Shown piece by piece: positions 37,072 to 45,563 of a stretch of 64,000 bases of DNA. Under the pieces are notes generated by a model. It had not been told where the DNA came from, ran no database searches, and worked only from the letters and a program-made list of their open reading frames with translations. The position numbers and the translations under genes are program-made. The stretch covers positions 2,728,001-2,792,000 of the forward strand of contig NZ_CP126161.1 of the NCBI RefSeq assembly GCF_030127105.1, in the 5' to 3' direction. Every line of letters begins with the position of its first letter. Position 1 is the first letter of the stretch. This DNA is from Haloarcula pelagica. Its GTDB lineage: Archaea > Halobacteriota > Halobacteria > Halobacteriales > Haloarculaceae.

Positions 37072-37325
37072 AGCTGCCCGACGTCGCCGAGGAGGCGCTC
37101 TGGCTCAAGACCTACCACGAGTGGGGGTATCGCTTCTCCGACTTAGAGGACCTCTCGCACAGACAAAAACAGATGATCCAACTCGCCGAGACGACCGAAC
37201 AGTACCTCCAGCACCAGCGCGAGCAGCAGCACAACGCTGGCGGGTCGATCTCGACTCGATCGGGCATCGAGAACCGGCCGGAGAAACAGCGTCGGGTCAG
37301 CGAAGCGATCCAGGAGCACACATAG
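36697..37325 (+). CDS. Tail assembly chaperone, -1 frameshift fusion (gpGT-like)
   Basis: A second open frame runs to 37325 but has no credible start codon near its conserved part. It is joined to the short form by a -1 shift at G GGA AAC (37059-37065). After Glu-Gly-Asn the fusion continues RVELPDVAEEALWLKTYHEW and ends RRVSEAIQEHT, about 209 residues in all. Such fusions hold the tape measure protein during tail assembly in phages. The tape measure gene follows directly. Confidence 0.85.
37059..37065 (+). promoter_or_regulatory. Slippery heptamer for programmed -1 frameshifting
   Basis: GGGAAAC is in the correct phase to be read G GGA AAC in the short chaperone frame and follows the X XXY YYZ rule (GGG, AAA, C). 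It lies four codons before the end of the short frame, counting the stop, and slipping by -1 enters the open frame that continues to 37325. Confidence 0.85.
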
Positions 37326-38822
37326 ATGCCACCAGGAGTCTTCTCGGACGGCGGGTTGTCGGTCCGGATTACGGCCAACACCCGCGACTTCGAGGAGGGC
37401 ATGGACGACGCCCAGGGCGAGGCCCTGGAGCTGGCCGGGACGCTGGAGGTCGTCGAGAACCGTGCTGACGAGGCCGAGGACGAGATCGGCGCCGCAGGCC
37501 GATCGGCGTCGACGGCGTCGGCTGGCTTCTCCAGCCTCAGCCTCTCGACGGTTGCACTGTCCGGATCCATCGCGACGCTCTCAACGACACTGCTACCCAT
37601 CACGGCAGCGCTCGGGACGGCCGCCGCGTCGGCTGGGGCGTTGGCCGGTGCGTTCGGGACAGTCGTCGGCAGCGGGTTCGTCGCTTACGCCGACAGGGTC
37701 GGTGGCACCGAGGAGGTGTTCAAGAACCTCCGTCAGGAGATCCGGCCGCTCATCGTCGACTTCGGCCAGCGATTCGCCCCGGCGATCGAGGACGGCGTCG
37801 ACGCACTCCCGACGCTCGTCGAGCGCTCCCTGGAGGCCGCCGGCTCCACTCAGGAGTTCAACGAGGCGCTGCAGGACTTCGGCGGCTTCGCGATGGAGGC
37901 GATTCCGGCTGCCTCGGGCGCGATGTTCGATCTCGCGCGAGATTCGCTGCCGGCGCTCCGACAGCTGTTCCGCTTCCTCCAGCGCAACGGCCCGACAGCG
38001 CTGCGGGAGATCCGCCGAGCCAGTGACGAGGTCGGGCCGGAGCTGATGGAGCTGCTGGACGCGCTGATCGACCTCTCTCCCACTCTTTTGCGGTTCGGGA
38101 CCACTGTTGCGGACTCCGTCCTGCCGCCGCTGACCTCGGCAGTTCGGGCGACCGACGACCTCCTGGAGTCGTTCAACAACCTGCCGCCGGGGATGCAAGA
38201 TGTCATCGCGAAGGGACTGGTCCTCGCGCCGCTGCTCGCGAAGATCGGCGGGTCGCTTACCGCCATCTCCCAGCTGGGGAACGTCTTCGCCGGGACGGGG
38301 ATCGGCGCGGCCGCCGGGTCGGCTGCGACGTTCGCGAGCGCCGGCACGATCGGCGCGGCGATCGGCCTCGGCATCGTCGACCAGCTCGAACAGCGCGGGA
38401 TCCTGGAGGGCATCGAAGGCGCCGGCCAAGGCACGCGAGAGACGGTCGGCGGGCAGGCTGCCGACACTGCGCTAAACGCCGCGAACATCCTCACGCTCGG
38501 GCAGTTGGAGGCGACCTCCGAAGCCGGCGCCGGCGTCATCTCGCTGGTCGGCGGCGACGCTAGCCCTGAAGCAGCCTCCAGCGTCTTCCAGAACGCCGGC
38601 GTGTCGCTTACGCCGAGAATCCAGAGCGACGCCGTCTCACAGCAGACCCGGCGCCCACCGAGAGCCGCCATGGCGACCACGCAGCCGACGAGCACCACGA
38701 TCCAGGTCCAGGCCGACACGATCCAGGCCAGCAACCAGCGGGAGGCCGACGAGGCCGTCCGCCGCATCGACAGAGCACTCCAGCGCGAGGGAGTTATGGA
38801 CACGGGAGCGCCGGGTCGATGA
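37326..38822 (+). CDS. Tape measure protein
   Basis: The 498-residue protein sets tail length. It starts right after the chaperone stop. It shows an N-terminal helical region (TRDFEEGMDDAQGEALELAG), a long hydrophobic Ala/Gly-rich region (about 75-120), further helices and a hydrophobic stretch near 320-345. At roughly 0.15 nm per residue, the known phage relation, it would predict a tail of about 70-75 nm. Confidence 0.86.
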   Translation: MPPGVFSDGGLSVRITANTRDFEEGMDDAQGEALELAGTLEVVENRADEAEDEIGAAGRSASTASAGFSSLSLSTVALSGSIATLSTTLLPITAALGTAAASAGALAGAFGTVVGSGFVAYADRVGGTEEVFKNLRQEIRPLIVDFGQRFAPAIEDGVDALPTLVERSLEAAGSTQEFNEALQDFGGFAMEAIPAASGAMFDLARDSLPALRQLFRFLQRNGPTALREIRRASDEVGPELMELLDALIDLSPTLLRFGTTVADSVLPPLTSAVRATDDLLESFNNLPPGMQDVIAKGLVLAPLLAKIGGSLTAISQLGNVFAGTGIGAAAGSAATFASAGTIGAAIGLGIVDQLEQRGILEGIEGAGQGTRETVGGQAADTALNAANILTLGQLEATSEAGAGVISLVGGDASPEAASSVFQNAGVSLTPRIQSDAVSQQTRRPPRAAMATTQPTSTTIQVQADTIQASNQREADEAVRRIDRALQREGVMDTGAPGR

Positions 38823-40240
38823 TCTCCGTCGAAGACATGGACCTGCTGGTCTTCGAGCCCGACAACACGTCCACCTCCCCTACCAACGCCGACGAGCAAG
38901 TCCCGAAAGAGCGGATCCTCAACGCGCCGTCGACGACGCGGTCGGCGCAGGACCTCATCGACACGGGCACGCTGACGATCGACAACGACGACGGTTCACT
39001 GACGGATGCAATCACCGTCGGCGACCGGGTCATCTGGCGGACGCAGCTCGAGGGCGAGTCCAGTCTCCAGGCCGAGTGGACCGGCCTGGTCAAAGACACC
39101 GAGGACGTGCTGGACGGTCCTGTCACCCACCGTCGGGAACTCGATCTCGTGGACTTCGTCTACGGGGTCGCCAACTGGCGCTACTACACGGGCGTGTTCG
39201 ACAACGTGTCGGTTGACGAGATCATCACGACGATTCTCCAGTCCAAAGTCGCCGAGGTCGACATTGGCCAGATCAGCTCCATCTCCACGACGCAGAGCCA
39301 CGAGTTCCAGCGGACACCCGTCCTGGAGTGCCTGAAGCGGATCCGCTCACAGGCAGACATCCGCTACCGACAGGACGGGACAGCGCTGGATGTCGAGGCC
39401 AAGGGCTCGGTCCCGTCGTCGTTCGGACTGACCCTCCGGACCGACGTGGAGGGGGCACTGCGGAACCCCAAGATGGGGGACTGGCTCGCGAACGATATCC
39501 TCGTCGACGGGATCCGCGAGCCGGCGCTGGATGTCGAGCAGACCAGCAGCGACACCTACAACACGGTCACCGATAGCTCGCGAGAGGCCCAGCAGGTCGA
39601 CGTTCGGAAGAGCAGGATCGCCGCGATCGAGCTGGACCTGCAGAACAACTCCAGCGACGACATCATCGTCCGGATCCATCCCGACGACGGCAACGGCAAC
39701 CCTGCCAAGCCCTCGGACACGAAGGCCGACTACACCAGGGCCAGGCTGGCAGCGTCGGACTTCTCCTCGGGGATCGTCCGCTTCGAGTTTCCCGAGCACG
39801 ACGCGTCATTGCAGAATCCACACATCCTCGCCGAGGCCGACGGCTCATCGGGCCACGGCGTCGGTCTTGACAGCAGCACCGGGACGCTGTACTATCGGAT
39901 CTTTTACTTTTATCAGACTGCCGTGGAGGCGAGCGACGGCACCTCGATCAACGAATACCGCGCCAAGGAGGGCCGATATCGCCGGGAGACGGTCAGGGGG
40001 ATCGACGAGGGCAAGCAGATCGCCCAGGGCATCGTCGACGACCACAACGAGCCCTCGTCGCGACTGTCGTTCGAAGCCGCCAGCGCCCGGATGCATCGGG
40101 CTCAGCCCGGCGATGTGCTGGACGTGACGCTCTCTCGACTCAACATCAACGAGCCATACATGATCACGACGAAGACCGACCGGTATCGATCCGGCACGCT
40201 GGAGAGTCCGATCACCATGCGCCGTCTGGAGGAGGTCTGA
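38819..40240 (+). CDS. Tail hub/baseplate protein
   Basis: The 473-residue protein follows the tape measure gene with a four-base overlap. It contains DLVDFVYGVANWRYYTGVFD (about 104-123), DEIITTILQSKVAEVDIG (about 129-146) and VLECLKRIRSQADIRYRQDG, characteristic of distal-tail hub proteins with a gp27-like fold. C-terminal strands (PGDVLDVTLSRLNINEPYMI) close the barrel-like end. Confidence 0.72.
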   Translation: MISVEDMDLLVFEPDNTSTSPTNADEQVPKERILNAPSTTRSAQDLIDTGTLTIDNDDGSLTDAITVGDRVIWRTQLEGESSLQAEWTGLVKDTEDVLDGPVTHRRELDLVDFVYGVANWRYYTGVFDNVSVDEIITTILQSKVAEVDIGQISSISTTQSHEFQRTPVLECLKRIRSQADIRYRQDGTALDVEAKGSVPSSFGLTLRTDVEGALRNPKMGDWLANDILVDGIREPALDVEQTSSDTYNTVTDSSREAQQVDVRKSRIAAIELDLQNNSSDDIIVRIHPDDGNGNPAKPSDTKADYTRARLAASDFSSGIVRFEFPEHDASLQNPHILAEADGSSGHGVGLDSSTGTLYYRIFYFYQTAVEASDGTSINEYRAKEGRYRRETVRGIDEGKQIAQGIVDDHNEPSSRLSFEAASARMHRAQPGDVLDVTLSRLNINEPYMITTKTDRYRSGTLESPITMRRLEEV

Positions 40241-40242
40241 CC

Positions 40243-40773
40243 GTGGCGACCGTCGACAGCGCCGCAATCTCCGGCCGCTGGCGAATCGAGGAGCACGACA
40301 TGGACGCCGTCCGCGACGAGCACCCCACCTGGGACACGCTCGCCGACTGGCACAAGCTCGCGATCCTCCGGCGCCGGGAGCCTGAGGAAGCCGAGGAGAC
40401 GACGAACACGACAACGAAGAGCTTGGACCAGTACCGCGTCGACGACCTGGACCCGACGCAGTCGCCGACGGCGCTGACAGCGTCGCATATCGCGCTCGGG
40501 ACCGACGACACCTCGCCCGTCGCGACGAACACATCGTTGAATAGCGAAGAGTATCGCGAGTCGGTAGACGCCCACACCGACAACGGAGACAATCTGAAGT
40601 GCGAGACGCTGATCGGCAGCGGCGAGGCCAACGGCTTCGAGTACAAGGAAGCCGGGCTCGTCACCGCCTCGTCGGGCGGCACGCTCCTGAATCACTCGCT
40701 GATCAAACCCAGAGTCAAGACCTCGAACAAGTCACTGACCGTCACCGCCATCCTGCAGTTCAGACCTGCATAG
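40243..40773 (+). CDS. Tail tip protein
   Basis: From a GTG two bases after the hub gene, the 176-residue protein has ALTASHIALGTDDTSPVATN and SGGTLLNHSLIKPRVKTSNK, patterns seen in small tail-tip or fibre-attachment proteins of haloviruses and phages. The N-terminal region is helical and charged. Assignment is from position and pattern. Confidence 0.62.
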   Translation: MATVDSAAISGRWRIEEHDMDAVRDEHPTWDTLADWHKLAILRRREPEEAEETTNTTTKSLDQYRVDDLDPTQSPTALTASHIALGTDDTSPVATNTSLNSEEYRESVDAHTDNGDNLKCETLIGSGEANGFEYKEAGLVTASSGGTLLNHSLIKPRVKTSNKSLTVTAILQFRPA

Positions 40774-40781
40774 AGCCATCC

Positions 40782-42122
40782 ATGGTCCGAGATCCAGCCG
40801 AAGACGCCGCTCGCATCGTCTCCTCGGTCAAGCGCCGCGTCCAGCGCCTCGAGGAGGCCCGCTTCGCGGCGCCGCCGTCGGGGTCGTTCAGCAGCGGGAA
40901 CACGATCCTGTCGCCGGTCACGCGGATCCCCGATCGGGCCGAAGCCAGCGACAGCATCACCGTCACCGAGAAGACATCGCCGGCCAGTCAGTACATCGAG
41001 GACTGGGAGGACAACGATATCGCCGAATACAGCGGCGACACAGGGTCGGCGGCGGTCGTCGCGAACCCGGTCTACCAGCAGACCTACGCCGGCGAGCTGA
41101 CCTCGGGCCCCAACGGCGGGCAGCAGGCGATCTACAGCGCCGACGGCGACGGCCTGCCCTACTACCCGGTCGCTGGAGACCAGTGGGGGACCGAACTCTG
41201 GGTCAACAACAGCAACGCCATCAACTACGTGCTGTTCGGCGGGACGGACCTGAGCAACCACTACGAGGTCCGGATCACCGACAGCGCTCTGCAGGCCCGC
41301 GAGGTCTCTGGCGGGACCAAGACGCTGCTCATCGACCAGTCAGCGGGCATCCCCACGGGCCAGTGGCTCCGGCTCGTGGTCTCGTGGCTCTCCGGCGGCG
41401 GGTTCGACCTCGAGCTCTATCGCCAGGACGGCACGTCGGTCGTCTCGGGGTCGACGACCAACGACACATTCAGCGAGGGCGGCATCGGCTGGGGGGCTGG
41501 GGCGTTCGGGCTCAGCAACCAGGAGCGGGCCTTCTTTGACTTCGCTCGGACGGTCAGTGGCTCGGGAGCGCCGGGATCGGACGGCGGAGGCGGCGGCTCC
41601 AGCAAGGTCATTGACGACCACGAGGACGGCTCGGTCAGCGAGTACAACGGCGACACGAGCTCGGCATCCGTGGTTCCGGATCTCGGCGGCAACCCCGTCC
41701 AGCACGGCGACTACGCGCTGCAGTTGACGGGGGCTTCGCAGATCCAGATTGGCGCCGGCGTGCTGAACGCCGATGCTGCAGCTGGCGAGGCCTTCGACTG
41801 GCACTGCTACGTCTCGTCGGGCGAGGTCGCCCGGCACCTGTTCGCGGTCAAGGACCAGAACAACCACTATATTTCGGAGGTCAACAACAGCGGCGAGGCG
41901 CTCCGGCTGCTGGTCGAGGCCTCGGGAACGGAAGTCACGATCGTCGAGGATACGACGATCGTCATCCCCGACGACGAGTGGCTCCGTTGTAACATCGACT
42001 GGCAGTCAGATGGATCAATCACCATGACAGTCACCGAAGTCGACAGCGGCACGCAGGTCGGACAGATCAGCGGTTCAGATACCACGTATTCGGCCGGTGG
42101 CCACGGGTGGGAGTCGCTATGA
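40782..42122 (+). CDS. Tail fibre with repeated beta-sandwich modules
   Basis: Starting at the ATG at 40782, the 446-residue protein has an N-terminal coiled stretch and then two related modules. They begin IEDWEDNDIAEYSGDTGSA (about 68-86) and IDDHEDGSVSEYNGDTSSA (about 281-299) and are joined by a Gly/Ser linker (GSGAPGSDGGGGGSS). The pattern is like LamG/concanavalin-type binding domains. Module one ends FFDFARTVSG; module two stops at GGHGWESL just before the equivalent strand, which instead lies in the next open frame. Confidence 0.75.
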   Translation: MVRDPAEDAARIVSSVKRRVQRLEEARFAAPPSGSFSSGNTILSPVTRIPDRAEASDSITVTEKTSPASQYIEDWEDNDIAEYSGDTGSAAVVANPVYQQTYAGELTSGPNGGQQAIYSADGDGLPYYPVAGDQWGTELWVNNSNAINYVLFGGTDLSNHYEVRITDSALQAREVSGGTKTLLIDQSAGIPTGQWLRLVVSWLSGGGFDLELYRQDGTSVVSGSTTNDTFSEGGIGWGAGAFGLSNQERAFFDFARTVSGSGAPGSDGGGGGSSKVIDDHEDGSVSEYNGDTSSASVVPDLGGNPVQHGDYALQLTGASQIQIGAGVLNADAAAGEAFDWHCYVSSGEVARHLFAVKDQNNHYISEVNNSGEALRLLVEASGTEVTIVEDTTIVIPDDEWLRCNIDWQSDGSITMTVTEVDSGTQVGQISGSDTTYSAGGHGWESL

Positions 42123-42766
42123 CGCCGCCGTATTTCGATTACGCGATCAAGACCGGTGTCACATCGTCGCCAGGCACGCAGACGGTTGATGATTTTGAGG
42201 ATAATGACCTTGCGGAATATCAGGGCGATACTGGTGTTGCGAGCACACAGTCTGGCGTTGTCAAAGACGGCTCATATGCGCTTGAGCTCTCCGGTGACCC
42301 GGACGGATCGACAAAACCGAAGTTCCCAACGATCAAATCCTATTCCGGCCTTCCCACATATCCGGAAAAGGGGGACACGATCGAAATCTGGGTCCGCATT
42401 GAAAACGCCGGTGTGGACGCACAGGTGTGGTTTGGCGTTCAATCTGGGAGCAGCAATTCCTACAATGCCCTCCTGCGCGACGATGTTGAAGACATTGCGA
42501 TTTTCAAACGTGGGGAGAACACTGTTCTCGACAGCGATCCAGTCACCATCTCAACAGAAACCTGGTACCGGATGAAGATCCAGTGGAAATCAAACAGCGA
42601 TATCATTTACGAGCTGTTCGACACATCCGGATCGAACCTTGCGACAGCAGCTGCGCAAGATGGAACATTTTCCTCGGGAGGGGTCGGATTCCAAACAAAC
42701 TCAGGCGGTGGTGACTCGGGTCTGGATACAGTATCTGCCTATTACGACAGCTACGCCCTGATTTGA
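42119..42766 (+). CDS. Third fibre module, shifted frame and lower GC
   Basis: The frame opens at an ATGA overlap and encodes 215 residues. The first residues (TPPYFDYAIKTG) look like the missing last strand of module two, and then a third module begins (VDDFEDNDLAEYQGDTG) and ends in AYYDSYALI. Codon use is clearly less GC-rich than the fibre gene before it. The piece may be expressed by stop-start coupling, or the gene may be frameshifted. Confidence 0.7.
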   Translation: MTPPYFDYAIKTGVTSSPGTQTVDDFEDNDLAEYQGDTGVASTQSGVVKDGSYALELSGDPDGSTKPKFPTIKSYSGLPTYPEKGDTIEIWVRIENAGVDAQVWFGVQSGSSNSYNALLRDDVEDIAIFKRGENTVLDSDPVTISTETWYRMKIQWKSNSDIIYELFDTSGSNLATAAAQDGTFSSGGVGFQTNSGGGDSGLDTVSAYYDSYALI

Positions 42767-42769
42767 TGC

Positions 42770-44377
42770 CTAACAACCCTCTCCGATCTCATAGAGGTGG
42801 ATTTGATCACGCGGCGTCGACACAGTCTGCAGGAAAGAAGTATCCGAAACCGGGAGCGTATCGACCGGCTTTCGATCAAACATCGTTGACATATCTACAC
42901 TCCCGCCGTCTGGCAGTTTAACCGGCGTCACCAGCACATCGACCTGATAGGCTCCACCCTCGTCACGAAGTGACCACTCTTGCCCGAAGTGGCCGACATG
43001 TCCAGCACGGACAGCTATCCCGCGTTCTGTGGCCTCGAATGAGAGCCGTTCCGGTCGGAAGCGAGTATAATCGCCCGACGAACTCCACGCCGGTGTGTGG
43101 CTTATCCAGACCTCATCACAGCCAGCTGCATCGACCTCTGTCATCACGGTGTCTGAGAACGTCGTCGGTTGCGAGGACATCATGTCGAGGGTAGCAAACG
43201 CCACACCCGCCATCGCAACCGATGATAACAACAATCCGGCCACCGCAACGCGGATGACGCTATGTCGATTTGCCCACTCGTACCGCAAGCCGACCCAGAC
43301 GAACAGCAGCGTCATCAGTGCGATGATGATATTTGCTCGACCAGCTGTCCGGATCAGGCCGCTCCCTGGAAGAGTGTAAATGACCGGCGAACCCGTCGCG
43401 ATCAAAGTACCGACAGCGATCACAACAACTGCTGCAGGCCGCCACGGTCCACTAATATCGCCCCAGTCTGTCTGTTTGACCGATCGATATCCTAACCAGA
43501 GGGCTGGAAGCCCGATGACTGCGAATCCAGGGAAAATGAGTCCCTTTTTGATCGAAATGCTCTCAATCAGATGCAATCCGGAGAGGAGCCAGACCATTTT
43601 CGGCAGTGTGAGTTTGAATCCCACCTCGGGCCGCGATGTCCCCTCCAACAACAGTGCGACAACCGTCACCAGTCGCGGGGTGCCGATCAGTCCAGCAAGA
43701 ACAGCACCTTTGATCATATCACGATGCCAGTACGCGAGTGCAAACGGCACCGCGATTAGCAGCCCGTAAATGAAATAATAGTTCCCAGCGGCGAGAAACA
43801 TCATCCCACCACAGAAACCCATTATATACCCTGCTCGGCGAGGGCGCTCGGTCAGATTTGAGGGTCGAAGCTGCCAGACCAACAATACCAGCCACGGCCA
43901 CGCGAACAGTTTCTCCAAGTGCCCGCCGAAGGCTTGAACAGTGATCGGCATCAGCCAGAGATAGGCAAATGGGACAGCGAAATAGTACGGCAACGTCTTT
44001 TGGCTGTAGTAATATGCGATGGCGGGTGCCGCAAGTAGGTGCGGCGCGACTACAATGTAAATCGCGGTTTTAAGTGGCAACCCGGGGACGTACAGCGGCC
44101 AGGCAAACGGATACCAGCCGAACCAGAGTGGATTCGCGAACTGGTAACGGCCGGAAAAGAAGAGATCAGTGTATATCGGTAACTCGCCAGCCAGCAGTGA
44201 AAACCGCGCGTGGAGTGCTGGCATCAGGTGGACAAAGATTTCGTTCCCAACGGGATACCCCTCTGTCATCAATGATGGCAGCAGAAGGCCCAGCACCGGA
44301 AGTGAGACGAGAAACGCTGAAAAGGTCTCTTTGTCTGTCTTTGAGAACCGAGTGTCTATTTTATTCCTATAACTCAT
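42770..44377 (-). CDS. GT-C-like polytopic membrane protein
   Basis: The 535-residue protein has about ten or more hydrophobic segments (for example FLVSLPVLGLLLPSL and YLWLMPITVQAFGGH) and an extracellular-type C-terminal soluble part of about 150 residues. An early conserved-looking loop with EIFVHLMPALHARFSLLAGE recalls GT-C glycosyltransferase/YfhO-like membrane proteins. It reads opposite to the tail genes, is AT-richer and starts four bases from the fibre stop, so it is probable cargo that could alter the host surface glycans. No catalytic residue is assigned. Confidence 0.7.
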   Translation of the reverse strand: MSYRNKIDTRFSKTDKETFSAFLVSLPVLGLLLPSLMTEGYPVGNEIFVHLMPALHARFSLLAGELPIYTDLFFSGRYQFANPLWFGWYPFAWPLYVPGLPLKTAIYIVVAPHLLAAPAIAYYYSQKTLPYYFAVPFAYLWLMPITVQAFGGHLEKLFAWPWLVLLVWQLRPSNLTERPRRAGYIMGFCGGMMFLAAGNYYFIYGLLIAVPFALAYWHRDMIKGAVLAGLIGTPRLVTVVALLLEGTSRPEVGFKLTLPKMVWLLSGLHLIESISIKKGLIFPGFAVIGLPALWLGYRSVKQTDWGDISGPWRPAAVVVIAVGTLIATGSPVIYTLPGSGLIRTAGRANIIIALMTLLFVWVGLRYEWANRHSVIRVAVAGLLLSSVAMAGVAFATLDMMSSQPTTFSDTVMTEVDAAGCDEVWISHTPAWSSSGDYTRFRPERLSFEATERGIAVRAGHVGHFGQEWSLRDEGGAYQVDVLVTPVKLPDGGSVDMSTMFDRKPVDTLPVSDTSFLQTVSTPRDQIHLYEIGEGC

Positions 44378-44467
44378 ACAGTCTATACATACAGAAATAC
44401 TATCTCGTCATAACGCTAGGGGAAACAACATAAACCCAGTTATTCCCTCATCGGCGCCTCCGGGATT

Positions 44468-44911
44468 TTACTCGGGGACCAGCTGGACGATGTCGCCGTC
44501 GGGCGCCTGGACCGGCCCCGACAGCTCGCAGGCCTCGTCGTGGACGACCTCGAAGAGGTGCTCGTCGAGGTTCCCACAGGCACAGCGAAACGCCAGCGGC
44601 TCGTTCGTCGCGACGCCGGCTTTGCCGACCGCCGCGATGACGACCGTGATCTCGTGGTGGGGCTCGAACTCCGGCGTGGGCGTCTCCACGTCGACGTCGG
44701 GCTCCAAGTCGTCGTAGTGGGCGCGACCGTGCTCGCCGGCGAGCGAGCAACCAGCGTCGTGCCAGATCTGGTCGAGCGTCTCGTCGGCCTGGTGGCACTC
44801 CGCGCAGCGGTAGCCGACGCACTCCCCGGCGTGGACATCAGCCTCCTGCGGGTCGGTGACGGTCAGCCGGTGGACTGGCAGCCCCTCCAGAGGTTCCAGT
44901 TCGACTTTCAT
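44468..44911 (-). CDS. Cys-rich hypothetical protein
   Basis: The 147-residue protein has a first Cys set (YRCAECHQADETLD) and a second (FRCACGNLDEHLFEVVHDEA), suggesting two similar zinc-binding knuckles. It is the last gene of a leftward, tightly overlapped early cluster running from 47245. Function is unknown. Confidence 0.65.
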   Translation of the reverse strand: MKVELEPLEGLPVHRLTVTDPQEADVHAGECVGYRCAECHQADETLDQIWHDAGCSLAGEHGRAHYDDLEPDVDVETPTPEFEPHHEITVVIAAVGKAGVATNEPLAFRCACGNLDEHLFEVVHDEACELSGPVQAPDGDIVQLVPE

Positions 44912-45285
44912 CGCGACGCCTCCGTGAGGTGCGTGATCGTCACGTCTTCAACGACTTCGTCGCCGACCGGCCGCCAGTCGTCGCCGTCGCGCTCCTCGAC
45001 GTGGCGGGTCCACTCGTCGCCGTCGGGCACCCACCGATAGCGGCGGCGGTGGCCCGTCGGGAGCGTGTGCTCGACCACAACGCCACCCCCGCCGTCGGCG
45101 CGGACCGGGTCGCCATCTTCCCCGCCGTCGCCCAGCTCGTCCAGCGCCATGTCGGCGGCCATCGCGATGGTCGCCACGTCGACCGCCGCGTCGGCGTCCT
45201 CGTCGATCGCTTCCAGGACGAGGCCAGCTTGCTTGCGGATCTCCGCGAGGCGCTGCTGGGGAGAGCCCGTGGGGTGGTCAGTCAT
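44908..45285 (-). CDS. Hypothetical early protein
   Basis: This 125-residue protein has an N-terminal Ala/Asp-rich helix region (QQRLAEIRKQAGLVLEAIDE) and a strand-rich C-terminal part (RRRYRWVPDGDEWTRHVEER). It overlaps both neighbours. No domain is recognised. Confidence 0.6.
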   Translation of the reverse strand: MTDHPTGSPQQRLAEIRKQAGLVLEAIDEDADAAVDVATIAMAADMALDELGDGGEDGDPVRADGGGGVVVEHTLPTGHRRRYRWVPDGDEWTRHVEERDGDDWRPVGDEVVEDVTITHLTEASR

Positions 45286-45433
45286 TGACGGCCTCCTGCG
45301 CCGTCTCCCAGGCGTGACACGTCGGGCAGCCCCTGCGGTTGTGGTAGACGAACACGTTCCCGCAGTCGACGCAGTACACGACCCCGTCCGGCAGGTCGAG
45401 GTCTTGGGGTTCGTAGCTCGGGCCGTTATCCAT
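45278..45433 (-). CDS. Small zinc-ribbon protein
   Basis: The 51-residue protein starts MDNGPSYEPQDLDLPDGV and has CVDCGNVFVYHNRRGCPTC, a compact four-cysteine zinc ribbon. Its start overlaps the preceding SWIM remnant and its stop overlaps the next gene. Confidence 0.68.
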   Translation of the reverse strand: MDNGPSYEPQDLDLPDGVVYCVDCGNVFVYHNRRGCPTCHAWETAQEAVND

Positions 45434-45563
45434 CGTCGGACACCCCGGTATCGAAGTGTTGGTAGTCGGGCTCGCCGGCGACGTGCAGCCCCAGCTGGTC
45501 GTCGATCGCCGCGCGGTCGGCCCAGCTGGGGATCGGCCGCCGCCCGGTCGCGAAGGCGATCAT
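45426..45563 (-). pseudogene. Orphan 3' end of the SWIM gene after nuclease insertion
   Basis: The 45 residues begin MIAFATGRRPIPSWADRAAI and align with the end of the SWIM protein at 46312 (FETGRREVPGWADISAID): F-TGRR--P-WAD--AID-Q is shared. It looks like the original C-terminal part of a SWIM gene, now cut off by the LAGLIDADG gene. A perfect GGAGGTGA box at the end of the nuclease gene precedes this ATG, so it may still be translated. Confidence 0.68.
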
